A model generated the notes under the pieces. It saw nothing but the letters and a program-made list of their open reading frames with translations. It did no database searches and was not told the DNA's origin. 46,996 bases of DNA from Companilactobacillus kedongensis. GTDB lineage: Bacteria; Bacillota; Bacilli; Lactobacillales; Lactobacillaceae. Both the position numbers and the translations under genes were made by a program. The stretch spans positions 1 to 46,996 of the forward strand of contig NZ_RHOR01000017.1 in the NCBI RefSeq assembly GCF_003946625.1, given 5' to 3'. Of the stretch, positions 25,918 to 33,964 are shown in pieces (within the stretch, counting starts at the first letter, position 1; each line of letters starts with the position of its first letter).

Positions 25918-26775
25918 ATGGATACAGTTAAATTAAATAATGGAGTTGAAATGCCACAATTAGGATTCGGTGTATTTCAAGTAACCGATTTAGAGCAATG
26001 TGAACAGGCAGTCGTTGATGCGATTGCCTCTGGATATCGTTTGATCGATACAGCCGCAGCTTATCAAAACGAAGAAGCAGTTGGACGTGCCATTAAACGT
26101 AGCGGTGTGGATCGTAAGAAACTCTTTATCACATCAAAACTTTGGGTTTCTGATGCTAGTTATGAAAGAGCAAAGAAAGGTATCGAAACCTCACTTAATA
26201 ATCTTGGAGTTGATTATCTAGACTTGTACTTGTTACATCAACCTTATGGCGATGTTGCCGGAGCATGGCGTGCTTTAGAAGAAGCTTACAAAGCTGGAAA
26301 GATTCGTGCCATTGGAGTTTCTAATTTCTATGCTGATCAATTGAAGAACCTTGAATTATCCAACGAAGTAAAACCAGTTATCAATCAAATTGAAGTTAGT
26401 CCTTGGTATCAGCAGAACACCGAGGTTGAATTTAATCAAAGTGAAGATGTTCGTGTTGAAGCTTGGGCACCATTTGCTGAAGGTAAGCATGATATCTTTA
26501 CCAATGAAACTATCAAAGAAATTGCTGATAAATATAACAAATCTAATGGTCAAGTTATCTTGAGATGGTTACTTCAAAGAGGCATCACAGTCATCCCTAA
26601 GTCGGTTCACAAGAATCGTATGGAAGAAAACATCAATGTCTTTGACTTTAAGTTAACAGATGATGAGATGAAAATTATGGGCAGTCTTGATAAAGGTGAA
26701 AGTCAATTCTTCGATCATCGTGATCCAGTAACAATTGAACAAATATTTGGATCAAGTTTGGCTCAATTAAAATAA
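25918..26775 (+). CDS. aldo/keto reductase (2,5-diketogluconate reductase type)
   Basis: 285 residues. Classical AKR tetrad: Asp and Tyr in RLIDTAAAYQNEEAVG (about 42-57), Lys in LFITSKLWV and His in LYLLHQPYGD. Cofactor motif VIPKSVHKNRMEENI near the C-terminus. Reduces small carbonyls with NADPH; true substrate unknown. AAGAGGTAAAC precedes the ATG, and TATAAT about 40 nt upstream is a likely -10 box. The stop is followed immediately by a long inverted-repeat structure. Confidence 0.9.
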   Translation: MDTVKLNNGVEMPQLGFGVFQVTDLEQCEQAVVDAIASGYRLIDTAAAYQNEEAVGRAIKRSGVDRKKLFITSKLWVSDASYERAKKGIETSLNNLGVDYLDLYLLHQPYGDVAGAWRALEEAYKAGKIRAIGVSNFYADQLKNLELSNEVKPVINQIEVSPWYQQNTEVEFNQSEDVRVEAWAPFAEGKHDIFTNETIKEIADKYNKSNGQVILRWLLQRGITVIPKSVHKNRMEENINVFDFKLTDDEMKIMGSLDKGESQFFDHRDPVTIEQIFGSSLAQLK

Positions 26776-26776
26776 A

Positions 26777-26946
26777 CTAAAAGGAGCTGTGACATAACTA
26801 TTTTCACCTTAAACATGTAGCATAAACGTGCAACGGAACATAGCTTTTTCCGCTTAAGACAAACAAGACTAGTAATCCAAAATCGGATTACTAGTCTTGT
26901 TTGTCTTAATGCTCGAAAGCTGACCATGTTTTGTCGCGCTCTCTTT
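26777..26946. repeat. long palindromic intergenic element filling the convergent gap
   Basis: At 26854-26909 two perfect 25-nt arms (starting TTAAGACAAACAAGACTAGT) flank a 6-nt loop. Outside it, AAAGGAGCTGTGACATAAC (from about 26780) is roughly complementary to GTTTTGTCGCGCTCTCTTT (to about 26946), so the entire gap can fold into one structure. It could end both convergent transcripts or be a miniature inverted-repeat element. It differs in sequence from the other repeats here. Confidence 0.75.
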
Positions 26947-26949
26947 AAT

Positions 26950-28680
26950 CTAAATACTTAACAGTTCTTTTTCAAAATGGGGATTCCATCTCTCTACTGC
27001 AAAGTGACTGTCAGAAATGTCCGCCACTTTCTGAATCCACTCGATTTCATTGTTGGCGCGGATCTTGAGAAATTTGTTAGTAGTATTTGAAGCAAAGAAA
27101 CTCTGGTTGACTATCCACCAAGTGTGGGCAATCTTAGTACGATTCAAGTCATCATTCAGACGCATTGATTCGTAAAATGGTGTTGGTTCGGGGAGAGTAA
27201 CCATGACGATTTCAGTTTGTTTGGGATCTTGCAATTTAGGTAGCAGATCTATCATTGACTGAGGGATCTCTCCAGAAGTACGCTTGATCTCTTGAGCATA
27301 TCTTTGTGTCGAATCGAGTAACAACAAGGTATGTCCAGTCGGTGCTGTATCGACAACGACTATGTCATCTCTATCGTCAGCAATTAGACTAGCAAATTCC
27401 CTAAAGACGGCGATTTCCTGAGTACAAGGTGAACGCAGATCTTCAGCCACATAGTCAACATCGTCAGAGTTCAGAGCTTTTCTAGCATCGTCTAAGACTT
27501 CATCTTGATATTTCTTAAGAGCTGTTTTCTCATCAATGTGGCTGATATGAATATTAGGATCAGAAATATTGAAGTATGATAGATGATCAGCCGGATCAGT
27601 TGTTATTAAACGAACAGATTTATTCTGTTGGGCCAATTTATTGGCAACTTGGACCGCAACGGTAGTCTTACCAACGCCGCCTTTGCCCATAGTGAAGACC
27701 AGTTTCTTATTACTTTCTATCAGGCTATTAACAATGACATTAACGTTTTGGTAATTATTGTCAGGCAAGGTAATATCAGTTTCTGCTGGTTGTTGTGAAT
27801 CAAGCATTAATCGAATATTACTTAGACTGGAGATATCGTATGGACGTAGTGGAACTTTAGAAGTTATCAACTTGTTGATAAAGTTTTCAAATTCAGTTAA
27901 ATCGTTTCTCTGTTGGTTAAAGATACTTTCAGATAACTCGTCGTCGAATTTTTCCATGACACCATTGATAACTAATTTTTGATTATTCATACCAATGTTA
28001 GCCAATTCCATTGAGGAACGCTTTGTTTCCTTTAGTGAAGCGAGTTGAGGACGAGTTACTAGAATCAAAGTGGTTTTTGATGAGTCTGTCAAAGTGGAAA
28101 CAGCTTTTTCGTACATTTTCTTTTTGTCATTTAGTCCTGAAAGTTGTCCTAAACAAGATACCCCGCGGTCATTCTCATCCAAATAATTGTTCCAAGCAGA
28201 AGGTAATTGCAACATTCTGATCGTGTGACCAGTTGGTGCTGTATCGAAAATAATATAATCAAATTCGTCATCGATCTGTGGATCAGTTAAAAAATTGGCG
28301 AATTCGTTGAAGGCAGCAACTTCGACTGTACATGATCCAGAGAGTTGTTCTTCCATATTTTTGATAGCAGAATCAGGTAATTTACCGCGATATGGTTCTA
28401 GAACACTTTCCTTATACTCATTGGCGGCAGTAACGGGATCAAAATTGGCCAGTTGTAGTCCCTTTGCTTGATCGACCTTAGTCAATTTGTTACCAAGTTT
28501 CATTTCAAAAACATCTTGTAGGTTACTTGCCGGGTCAGTAGAGACCATTGCCACTTTGAAACCATTATCTACTAGTTGTAATGCGGTGGCACTGGCAATA
28601 GATGTTTTACCAACACCGCCTTTGCCAGTGAAAAAGAGATAATGAGTCAGGCTGTCTGTTAGTGGATCATATTTTTCCAT
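26950..28680 (-). CDS. arsA: arsenical pump-driving ATPase ArsA
   Basis: 576-residue, two-domain ATPase. P-loops FTGKGGVGKTSIA (about residue 17) and FTMGKGGVGKTTVA (about 330) open the halves. Signature DTAPTGHTIRMLQLPSAWN in the first half is mirrored by DTAPTGHTLLLLDSTQRY in the second. Metalloid-binding cysteines appear in GSCTVEVAAFNEF, RGVSCLGQLSG and RSPCTQEIAVFREF. It takes As(III)/Sb(III) from ArsD and drives a membrane pump (ArsB or Acr3). No pump gene is adjacent, so the partner must be elsewhere if the system works. Confidence 0.95.
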   Translation of the reverse strand: MEKYDPLTDSLTHYLFFTGKGGVGKTSIASATALQLVDNGFKVAMVSTDPASNLQDVFEMKLGNKLTKVDQAKGLQLANFDPVTAANEYKESVLEPYRGKLPDSAIKNMEEQLSGSCTVEVAAFNEFANFLTDPQIDDEFDYIIFDTAPTGHTIRMLQLPSAWNNYLDENDRGVSCLGQLSGLNDKKKMYEKAVSTLTDSSKTTLILVTRPQLASLKETKRSSMELANIGMNNQKLVINGVMEKFDDELSESIFNQQRNDLTEFENFINKLITSKVPLRPYDISSLSNIRLMLDSQQPAETDITLPDNNYQNVNVIVNSLIESNKKLVFTMGKGGVGKTTVAVQVANKLAQQNKSVRLITTDPADHLSYFNISDPNIHISHIDEKTALKKYQDEVLDDARKALNSDDVDYVAEDLRSPCTQEIAVFREFASLIADDRDDIVVVDTAPTGHTLLLLDSTQRYAQEIKRTSGEIPQSMIDLLPKLQDPKQTEIVMVTLPEPTPFYESMRLNDDLNRTKIAHTWWIVNQSFFASNTTNKFLKIRANNEIEWIQKVADISDSHFAVERWNPHFEKELLSI

Positions 28681-28689
28681 GATTTCCTC

Positions 28690-29022
28690 CTAACTATTTG
28701 CTACTTTGGCTAAAGATACACCGGTGTATTTTTCAAACTCCTGTACTGTTGGGTATTCTCCCTTTTTGGCGATCTCACCATCAACAATTGTGATCGGTAA
28801 TTGATCATCATCTTCCTTTTCGTGCATAGCTGCTAAAACCATTGAATTATTAATATAAGAACGAGGATTTGATTTCAGATTATATCTTTCAAATTCAACG
28901 TCAGGATTATCTTTTAATTTATTATAAATTAAAGTGATCGTGATGAGATTCTGATCGACAGATGGTCCACAAACTCCAGTTGAACAACATAATGCTGGTT
29001 CATATACTTGAATTTTTTTCAT
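28690..29022 (-). CDS. arsD: arsenic metallochaperone ArsD
   Basis: 110 residues. The CCSTGVCGPSVD motif (Cys12, Cys13, Cys18) is the As(III) site of ArsD, which hands the metalloid to ArsA and acts as a weak co-repressor. The C-terminal vicinal cysteine pairs of the plasmid R773 protein are absent, as in many short ArsD forms. Located between arsR and arsA with short gaps. Confidence 0.93.
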   Translation of the reverse strand: MKKIQVYEPALCCSTGVCGPSVDQNLITITLIYNKLKDNPDVEFERYNLKSNPRSYINNSMVLAAMHEKEDDDQLPITIVDGEIAKKGEYPTVQEFEKYTGVSLAKVANS

Positions 29023-29039
29023 ATCAATTCTCCTTAGTT

Positions 29040-29342
29040 TTATTTTTTACAATGACAAGCACATTCAGGGCCATTTTCAAAAAGAGTAGAAACATTGTTA
29101 TTAAAACCCGCAATAAATGATGATTCCAAAGTGTAATGTTGCCATTTTCCAACACGTTTAGCGCTGACGATCCCGGCTTCCTGAAGTATTTTCATGTGGT
29201 GCGACAATGTAGGCTGTGTAAATTCAAAATGCTCCAAAAGATCGCAAGCACAGAGTGTGCCGCAAGATAATAGATCGATTATTTTTAGTCGGTTTGGATC
29301 CGAGATTGCCTTTAATTGTTTGCTAAAATTTTCGTAGTCCAT
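29040..29342 (-). CDS. arsR: ArsR-family arsenic-responsive repressor
   Basis: 100 residues from the ATG at 29342 (MDYENFSKQLKAISDPNRLK), with AAGGAG 7 nt upstream; the longer frame runs into the promoter. Winged helix-turn-helix with metal-site motif LSCGTLCACDLLEHF, where Cys residues bind As(III), and recognition helix TQPTLSHHMKILQEAG. The extra C-terminal ECACHCKK cluster may add metalloid ligands. First gene of arsRDA and its probable autorepressor. Confidence 0.93.
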   Translation of the reverse strand: MDYENFSKQLKAISDPNRLKIIDLLSCGTLCACDLLEHFEFTQPTLSHHMKILQEAGIVSAKRVGKWQHYTLESSFIAGFNNNVSTLFENGPECACHCKK

Positions 29343-29376
29343 TAAAAAACTCCTTTTTTTGAATGCCCTTACATTA

Positions 29377-29405
29377 AACATAGACGCTTATCTATATGAA
29401 GTCAA
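29377..29405 (-). promoter_or_regulatory. arsRDA promoter with ArsR-type inverted repeat
   Basis: Minus strand -35 TTGACT (29400-29405), 17 nt, -10 TATGTT (29377-29382). The spacer holds ATAGATAAGCGTCTAT, an inverted repeat (ATAGA/TCTAT) where ArsR would block RNA polymerase. Confidence 0.7.
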
Positions 29406-29433
29406 TAAGTAATTGATAAATTAATCACAAAAT

Positions 29434-29474
29434 AAAAAAGCTGCTCTGATATTAGTTATCAGGACAGCTTTTTT
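29434..29474. terminator. terminator formed by the last codons of the LacI-family gene
   Basis: AAAAAAGCTGCTCTGAT pairs with ATCAGGACAGCTTTTTT. The stop codon at 29452-29454 lies in the loop and the codons for SCPD form one arm, so the CDS end and the terminator are fused. It can work in both directions. Confidence 0.85.
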
Positions 29475-30411
29475 GATCTCTAAGGATAAATTTTGATTCG
29501 ACAGAAACTTGTCTGGTTTTATTTTCGAGTGCTAATTCAAATGCCAATTTTCCTATTTCGTGAAAATTATGATCGATTGTTGGCAGTCTTAGTAATTGAC
29601 CAGATAACTGATTTTCTTGTCCAATAAGCAGTGGTATGGGTAGATTATTATCCAGATAAAATTGACGTGCACCAGCGGCAATATCATCGCCGTTTGCAAA
29701 GATCATATCTGGATATTTTTTATTTTCGTAGAGTGATCGGGCGGATTTATAGCCCTCTTCATAAGTAACTACTCCGGTTCTCAATAGGTCATTTGTGGGT
29801 ATATGACCAAATACTTCAATGAATGCTTTGCGAGTCAGTTGGCTGGTAGCACTCAATGTGAAATCACGGCTTAAAAAAATTGCCACATCATGAACAGATT
29901 GTTTTTTAGCCCACTTAAAAGCTGCCAAATATGAAGCAATTCTTTCGGTGTAGGCAGCGGAAATTTTATAATTTCCCGGGTCGTGGCAACAAACAATTGA
30001 ACCATAGGCTTGATAATTTACCAGGTCATCTAGACTGACCCCGTGGGATGTAAAGATAATTGCGTCGTAAGCCTTACGTCGCAATCTATTCAGATAGTTC
30101 ATTTCAATGTCAGCATTATACATTGATGGTAATAAAACTATTCGATAACCGGCTGGAAAGGCAGCGTCCATAATTCCGTTGATTATCCCAGTATAGTAGG
30201 GATGTTTGGTATGTGGCATAACAACACCGATATTGTGAGTTTTCCCTTTGCTCAAATCACGTGCTACATCGTTAGGAACATAATCGTATTCTTTAATAAC
30301 TTTTTGTACTGCTAGTTTGGCATCATCCGAAACATATTTGCGACAATTGATGACACGAGATACTGTTGCAGCAGAGTAACCGCTCAACTTTGCAATATCA
30401 TGTATATTCAT
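29452..30411 (-). CDS. LacI-family transcriptional regulator
   Basis: 319 residues. N-terminal LacI headpiece (MNIHDIAKLSGYSAATVSRV, residues 1-20, hinge to about 58), then a periplasmic-binding-like ligand domain. Nine nucleotides after the HAD phosphatase gene, so the two are cotranscribed. A 14-bp palindrome TGAAACGCGTTTCA inside the operon promoter is the likely autoregulatory operator, and a near copy before the EIIA-like gene at 45.6 kb suggests a wider regulon. The effector is unknown. Confidence 0.9.
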   Translation of the reverse strand: MNIHDIAKLSGYSAATVSRVINCRKYVSDDAKLAVQKVIKEYDYVPNDVARDLSKGKTHNIGVVMPHTKHPYYTGIINGIMDAAFPAGYRIVLLPSMYNADIEMNYLNRLRRKAYDAIIFTSHGVSLDDLVNYQAYGSIVCCHDPGNYKISAAYTERIASYLAAFKWAKKQSVHDVAIFLSRDFTLSATSQLTRKAFIEVFGHIPTNDLLRTGVVTYEEGYKSARSLYENKKYPDMIFANGDDIAAGARQFYLDNNLPIPLLIGQENQLSGQLLRLPTIDHNFHEIGKLAFELALENKTRQVSVESKFILRDQKSCPDN

Positions 30412-30420
30412 GACTACCTC

Positions 30421-31227
30421 CTAATGTGTGAGATATTTTTTGATTCCGAAGGCGACACCGTCTTCAACGTTACTTTTAGTGATCAAGTTGCTATATTGTT
30501 TCACTTCATCAACGGCATTTTCCATAATGATCGGTGTTTCAACCATTTTTAGCATAGGAATATCGTTGTGACCATCACCAAAGGCGGCTAAATCAGATCT
30601 TTTCAAATTATTCAGTTCCTGCACGTATTTGATACCGTGGGATTTTTGAGCCTTATTATTAGTAACTTCCAAGTAGTTATTACCGGATTGCTGTACTGTA
30701 ATATCGGATATTTTCAAATCAGTTATAAACTTGTGTAAAACTTTAACTTCTTTAGCGGTTGGTGTTATTAACATGATTTTGAAGAAATTGATATTGGCAT
30801 TTTGGAAAAGTTCTTCAAAATTAACTATGGTAGGATCAATTGAAGTTATTTTTGATTCATATTTAATACCAAAGTCAACTTTTTCTGAATACCAATTGTC
30901 GGTATCGTAACAGCTGATACTTACATCAGGAAAATCTGTTTTGATATGTTCGATGATTTCTTGAACGGTACTTAGTAGTAAGTGATGTTCAGATATTTTT
31001 TCGATGGAACCATTGTTAGGTTTGAAAATCAGTCCCCCATTAAAGGCAATTTGAGCACTGGTTAAATTTAATTTATCGATCGTATCTTGCATTTCCATGG
31101 GAGCTCGGGCTGATACAAGAGTAAAAGGGATCTTACTTTCTTTGATAGCTTTGATATTGCCTTCGCTTACTACTCCAGTGGCATTTAGAAGTGTGTTATC
31201 CATATCAGAAAAAATGTGCTTTATCAT
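30421..31227 (-). CDS. Cof-type HAD-IIB sugar phosphatase
   Basis: 268 residues from the ATG at 31227 (MIKHIFSDMDNTLL), which has GGAG 8 nt upstream; an in-frame TTG four codons earlier overlaps that ribosome site. HAD motif I is SDMDNTLLNATG (nucleophile Asp), motif II near TLVSARAP, and motif III/IV KSHGIKYV...AFGDGHNDIPML. The Cof C2 cap suggests a sugar- or nucleotide-phosphate substrate. Operon with a LacI-type regulator fits carbohydrate metabolism or sugar-phosphate detoxification. Confidence 0.9.
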   Translation of the reverse strand: MIKHIFSDMDNTLLNATGVVSEGNIKAIKESKIPFTLVSARAPMEMQDTIDKLNLTSAQIAFNGGLIFKPNNGSIEKISEHHLLLSTVQEIIEHIKTDFPDVSISCYDTDNWYSEKVDFGIKYESKITSIDPTIVNFEELFQNANINFFKIMLITPTAKEVKVLHKFITDLKISDITVQQSGNNYLEVTNNKAQKSHGIKYVQELNNLKRSDLAAFGDGHNDIPMLKMVETPIIMENAVDEVKQYSNLITKSNVEDGVAFGIKKYLTH

Positions 31228-31239
31228 AGTATTCTCCAA

Positions 31240-31285
31240 TCGATTTATAGTTTTATTTTAGTTTCTGAAACGCGTTTCAGGTCAA
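31240..31285 (-). promoter_or_regulatory. LacI-type operator/promoter of the HAD-LacI operon
   Basis: TGAAACGCGTTTCA (31266-31279) is a perfect 14-bp palindrome immediately downstream of a minus-strand -35 TTGACC (31280-31285). A TAAAAT -10 lies 19 nt from the -35. The centre is GC rather than the CG of CcpA cre sites. The same layout recurs at 45630. Confidence 0.8.
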
Positions 31286-31343
31286 GTTTGATTTTGTTAA
31301 TAGTTTAGAATTATGGTTCAATTAGAAAAAATGAGGTGATGAG

Positions 31344-32180
31344 ATGTTAACAGACGGACATACACATACAGAATTTTGCCCACACGGAAGTGGCGAACCC
31401 GTCGAAAAAATGATTCAACGGGCAATCCAACTTGGTTTTAAAAAGTATTGCATCACAGAACATGCACCGATCCCTAAAGATTTTGAGAAAGTTTACTCTG
31501 GAACACCAGATGGTTACGAAACCGCGGGTATTGCCATGGATGACTTGCCAAAATACTTTAAGGAAACACGCCGACTTCAGAAAAAATATCAATCTGACAT
31601 TAAAATTACGATTGGATTTGAAGTTGACTACTTAGAAGGATTCGAGAACTGGACTAAAGATTTCTTAGATGAATATGGTCCAGAAACACAGGAAAGTATC
31701 CTATCAGTGCATTTTATGAAGGGAACTAACAACAAAGAATGGTGTATTGATTACGATACTAATAATTATCAAACTGGATTTGCTGATTATTTGGATGATC
31801 CGCAACATATCTTCCAAGTTTATTATGACACGGTTAGAAAATCAGTTGAAGCTGATTTAGGCGAATATGCACCGCAGAGAATTGGACATATGAGTTTAAT
31901 TAGAAAATTTCAAGATTATTTTAATTTAACAGAAGATTATGATAAACAAACTATCCAACAGATCAGTGAGATCCTGAATATTATTAAACAACAGAACCGA
32001 GAATTAGATCTGAATTTGGCCGGATTATATAAACCTCTTTGCAATGATTACTATCCTGGTAAGCAAATAACTGAAATGGCTCAAAAGATGAATATACCAA
32101 TGGTTTACGGTTCCGATGCACATGACATAGAATCCGTTGGTCATGGATTCCATCTGTTAGATTCCGCAATTCTTGCTTGA
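31344..32180 (+). CDS. hisK: histidinol-phosphatase, PHP family (HisJ/HisK type)
   Basis: 278 residues. PHP metal-binding motifs: DGHTHTEFCPHG (residues 4-15), the central ITEHAPIP, LSVHFMKG, and the late YGSDAHDIESVGHGF. It removes phosphate from L-histidinol phosphate, the step between HisC and HisD, which otherwise has no gene in the operon because HisB here has only the dehydratase domain. It lies upstream of the his T-box in the same direction, and its stop codon overlaps the his promoter, so it is expressed separately from the T-box-controlled genes. Confidence 0.9.
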   Translation: MLTDGHTHTEFCPHGSGEPVEKMIQRAIQLGFKKYCITEHAPIPKDFEKVYSGTPDGYETAGIAMDDLPKYFKETRRLQKKYQSDIKITIGFEVDYLEGFENWTKDFLDEYGPETQESILSVHFMKGTNNKEWCIDYDTNNYQTGFADYLDDPQHIFQVYYDTVRKSVEADLGEYAPQRIGHMSLIRKFQDYFNLTEDYDKQTIQQISEILNIIKQQNRELDLNLAGLYKPLCNDYYPGKQITEMAQKMNIPMVYGSDAHDIESVGHGFHLLDSAILA

Positions 32181-32205
32181 CAAACTAAATCGCAACTTCT
32201 ATAGT
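32177..32205 (+). promoter_or_regulatory. his operon promoter overlapping the hisK stop
   Basis: -35 TTGACA (32177-32182), 17-nt spacer, -10 TATAGT (32200-32205). The TGA of the -35 box is the hisK stop codon. Confidence 0.8.
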
Positions 32206-32249
32206 TATCACTAAATTAAATATTAGTTAGAAAAACTAATTTAAATTTA

Positions 32250-32506
32250 ATAAAAGTTGTGATTAGGAAAAGTAAGTAATGACCAATCAAACAGAGAGCC
32301 TTGGTAGCTGGAAACAAGACGGAAGTTATTATTGAACACACACCTATGAACTGTAGAGCTGAATTCAGTAGGCTTTACCGATATTTGGTTCGTTATCCAA
32401 GTTGACTCAGCCAACATGAGGTCTAATTCGCAAGGATTAGATAAAATGAGGTGGAACCGCGTTTATACGTCCTCTTAGCATTTATTTGCTAAGGGGACTT
32501 TTTTTG
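32250..32506 (+). promoter_or_regulatory. T-box riboswitch, histidine-specific
   Basis: Leader with AGAGAG and GCTGG stem I landmarks (about 32293-32310), a specifier loop GAA-CAC-A with His codon CAC at 32337-32339, and the T-box GAGGTGGAACCGCG (32448-32461), whose TGGAA-type bulge pairs with the uncharged tRNA 3' end. The intrinsic terminator at 32469-32506 is CGTCCTCTTAGC paired with GCTAAGGGGAC plus seven Ts. Uncharged tRNA-His should favour the antiterminator and switch on hisZ-hisC. Confidence 0.93.
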
Positions 32507-32508
32507 TA

Positions 32509-32621
32509 TAGAGGGTGGAACAAGGCGGTTAACTCTTGAGCATTACCTAGAATAACGAGAATGGCGGTTCATGCCATACTCGTTATTCGTAGTAAGCGCA
32601 GAGAGTTGCCTTGTGTAACCC
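32509..32621 (+). repeat. tandem hairpin repeat, unit 1
   Basis: Begins TAGAGGGTG right after the T-box terminator. The 70-nt core (32537-32606) is identical to unit 2 and contains the hairpin GAATAACGAG-ATGGC-GCCAT-CTCGTTATTC. Outer arms ACAAGGC and GCCTTGT are perfect complements but unrelated to those of unit 2. Confidence 0.88.
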
Positions 32622-32624
32622 GTT

Positions 32625-32730
32625 TAGAGGGTGAAGTGGGAGTGGTTAGCTTCTGAGCATTACCTAGAATAACGAGAATGGCGGTTCATGCCATACTCGT
32701 TATTCGTAGTAAGCGCAGAGAGTCACTCCC
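32625..32730 (+). repeat. tandem hairpin repeat, unit 2
   Basis: Same TAGAGGGTG beginning and the same 70-nt core (32654-32723). Outer arms GGGAGTG and CACTCCC are complementary. Between the terminator and hisZ, so it is carried in every antiterminated his mRNA. The remaining 32731-32800 shows nothing recognisable before the AGGAGG. Confidence 0.88.
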
Positions 32731-32815
32731 CGGAGCCAGTTTAAACTAGTACACTTCAATCTCTTAACGAATCAATCTTCAAAAATGAATCAAAATTAAC
32801 TAGGAGGCGTTGAAC

Positions 32816-33964
32816 ATGAAGAACAACTTATTACCATTAGGCACGCGTGATGAATTTGGCAGACGTGCAGTCGCTAAGCAAAAAATAATTTCGGTGATCC
32901 AACGACATCTAAATCAACGTGGGTTCTCAGTGATCTCAACGCCATTATTAGAAAAACAAGAAGTATTCGATCAATATCAGTTGGGAAATTACCAGATGTA
33001 CCGTTTCTTGGATTCAGAAGGTGATACTATCGTCCTTCGTCCAGATATGACATTACCGATTGCTAGATTCCTAAGCTCAACTAATATCCCTTTACCACAA
33101 AAATTCTTTTATGTAGGCGATATCTTTAGGATCAGTCGTCGATTATCTGGTTCATACAACCAGTTAACACAAGCTGGTATTGAGTTGATCGGTTATGACT
33201 CCATGAAAGCCGAACTAGAATGTTTAATGATAATTAATCAATTAAGCCAAGAATTATTAAAAAAGAACGTGGAAATAGAATTAGGTATTGCTGATTTTGC
33301 ACCAACTTTATTGGAATTTTTAACTACGGATAAAGAATTACAGAATCAAATTGCACAAGCACTTTATGACAAAAACATCCCTGAATATTCAAAGCTGATT
33401 CAACAATATTCAGATTTACCACAATATAAATTATTAAAGAAATGGCCGCGATTATTCGGTGATCCAACGACTGTTTTTGATGAATTGAATAACTTTGATT
33501 TGTCGTTTGAATTGCAGTCCAAAATAAGCGATTTAAAAGAGATTATTGCTTGGATCAAAAGAGTCATGCCGGAACAAAAAGTATCAGTTGATCTTAGCAG
33601 TCGTGCTCCACAAAGCTATTACACCGGATTGACTTTCCGAGGATTTTACCAAGATGGCAATGATTATTTATTCAGTGGTGGACGTTATGACAAACTTTTA
33701 GCTAATTTTCAAGATCAAACAGAACCAGCTGTCGGTATGGGAATCGACGTCGATATGATTGCCGACTTAACTATCCCAGCTAATAAATCAAAGAAAACCA
33801 TGATTTATTTTGACAAGGATCAGTGGCAAGAGGCTGAAGCTAAATTAAAGGAATTACCAAATAGCGTTTTGTCATTATCGGAAACTAAAAATGAAGCGGA
33901 AGTAGAAGCTAAAAACAGCAATGCGACACTATTAGATTTGACAGGAGATGACAGACTTGAATGA
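32816..33964 (+). CDS. hisZ: ATP phosphoribosyltransferase regulatory subunit
   Basis: 382 residues from the ATG at 32816, which has AGGAGG 8 nt upstream; an in-frame TTG at 32810 is too close to it. Histidyl-tRNA-synthetase-like fold: LPLGTRDEFGRRAVAK, motif 2 region FFYVGDIFRISRRLSGSYN-like, and YYTGLTFRGFY plus FSGGRYDKLL. It lacks a tRNA-binding domain. HisZ is needed with short HisG to make the first enzyme of histidine synthesis and give feedback inhibition. First gene behind the T-box; its end overlaps hisG. Confidence 0.94.
   Translation: MKNNLLPLGTRDEFGRRAVAKQKIISVIQRHLNQRGFSVISTPLLEKQEVFDQYQLGNYQMYRFLDSEGDTIVLRPDMTLPIARFLSSTNIPLPQKFFYVGDIFRISRRLSGSYNQLTQAGIELIGYDSMKAELECLMIINQLSQELLKKNVEIELGIADFAPTLLEFLTTDKELQNQIAQALYDKNIPEYSKLIQQYSDLPQYKLLKKWPRLFGDPTTVFDELNNFDLSFELQSKISDLKEIIAWIKRVMPEQKVSVDLSSRAPQSYYTGLTFRGFYQDGNDYLFSGGRYDKLLANFQDQTEPAVGMGIDVDMIADLTIPANKSKKTMIYFDKDQWQEAEAKLKELPNSVLSLSETKNEAEVEAKNSNATLLDLTGDDRLE

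Noticed and set aside
31266-31279. CcpA cre site
   Set aside because: The palindrome has GC at its centre where cre sites have CG, and the identical site at 45630 argues for a dedicated LacI-type regulator.
32509-32730. CRISPR-like array from the two repeated units
   Set aside because: Only two units, 70 nt each with hairpins and paired arms, and no cas genes; not a CRISPR array.
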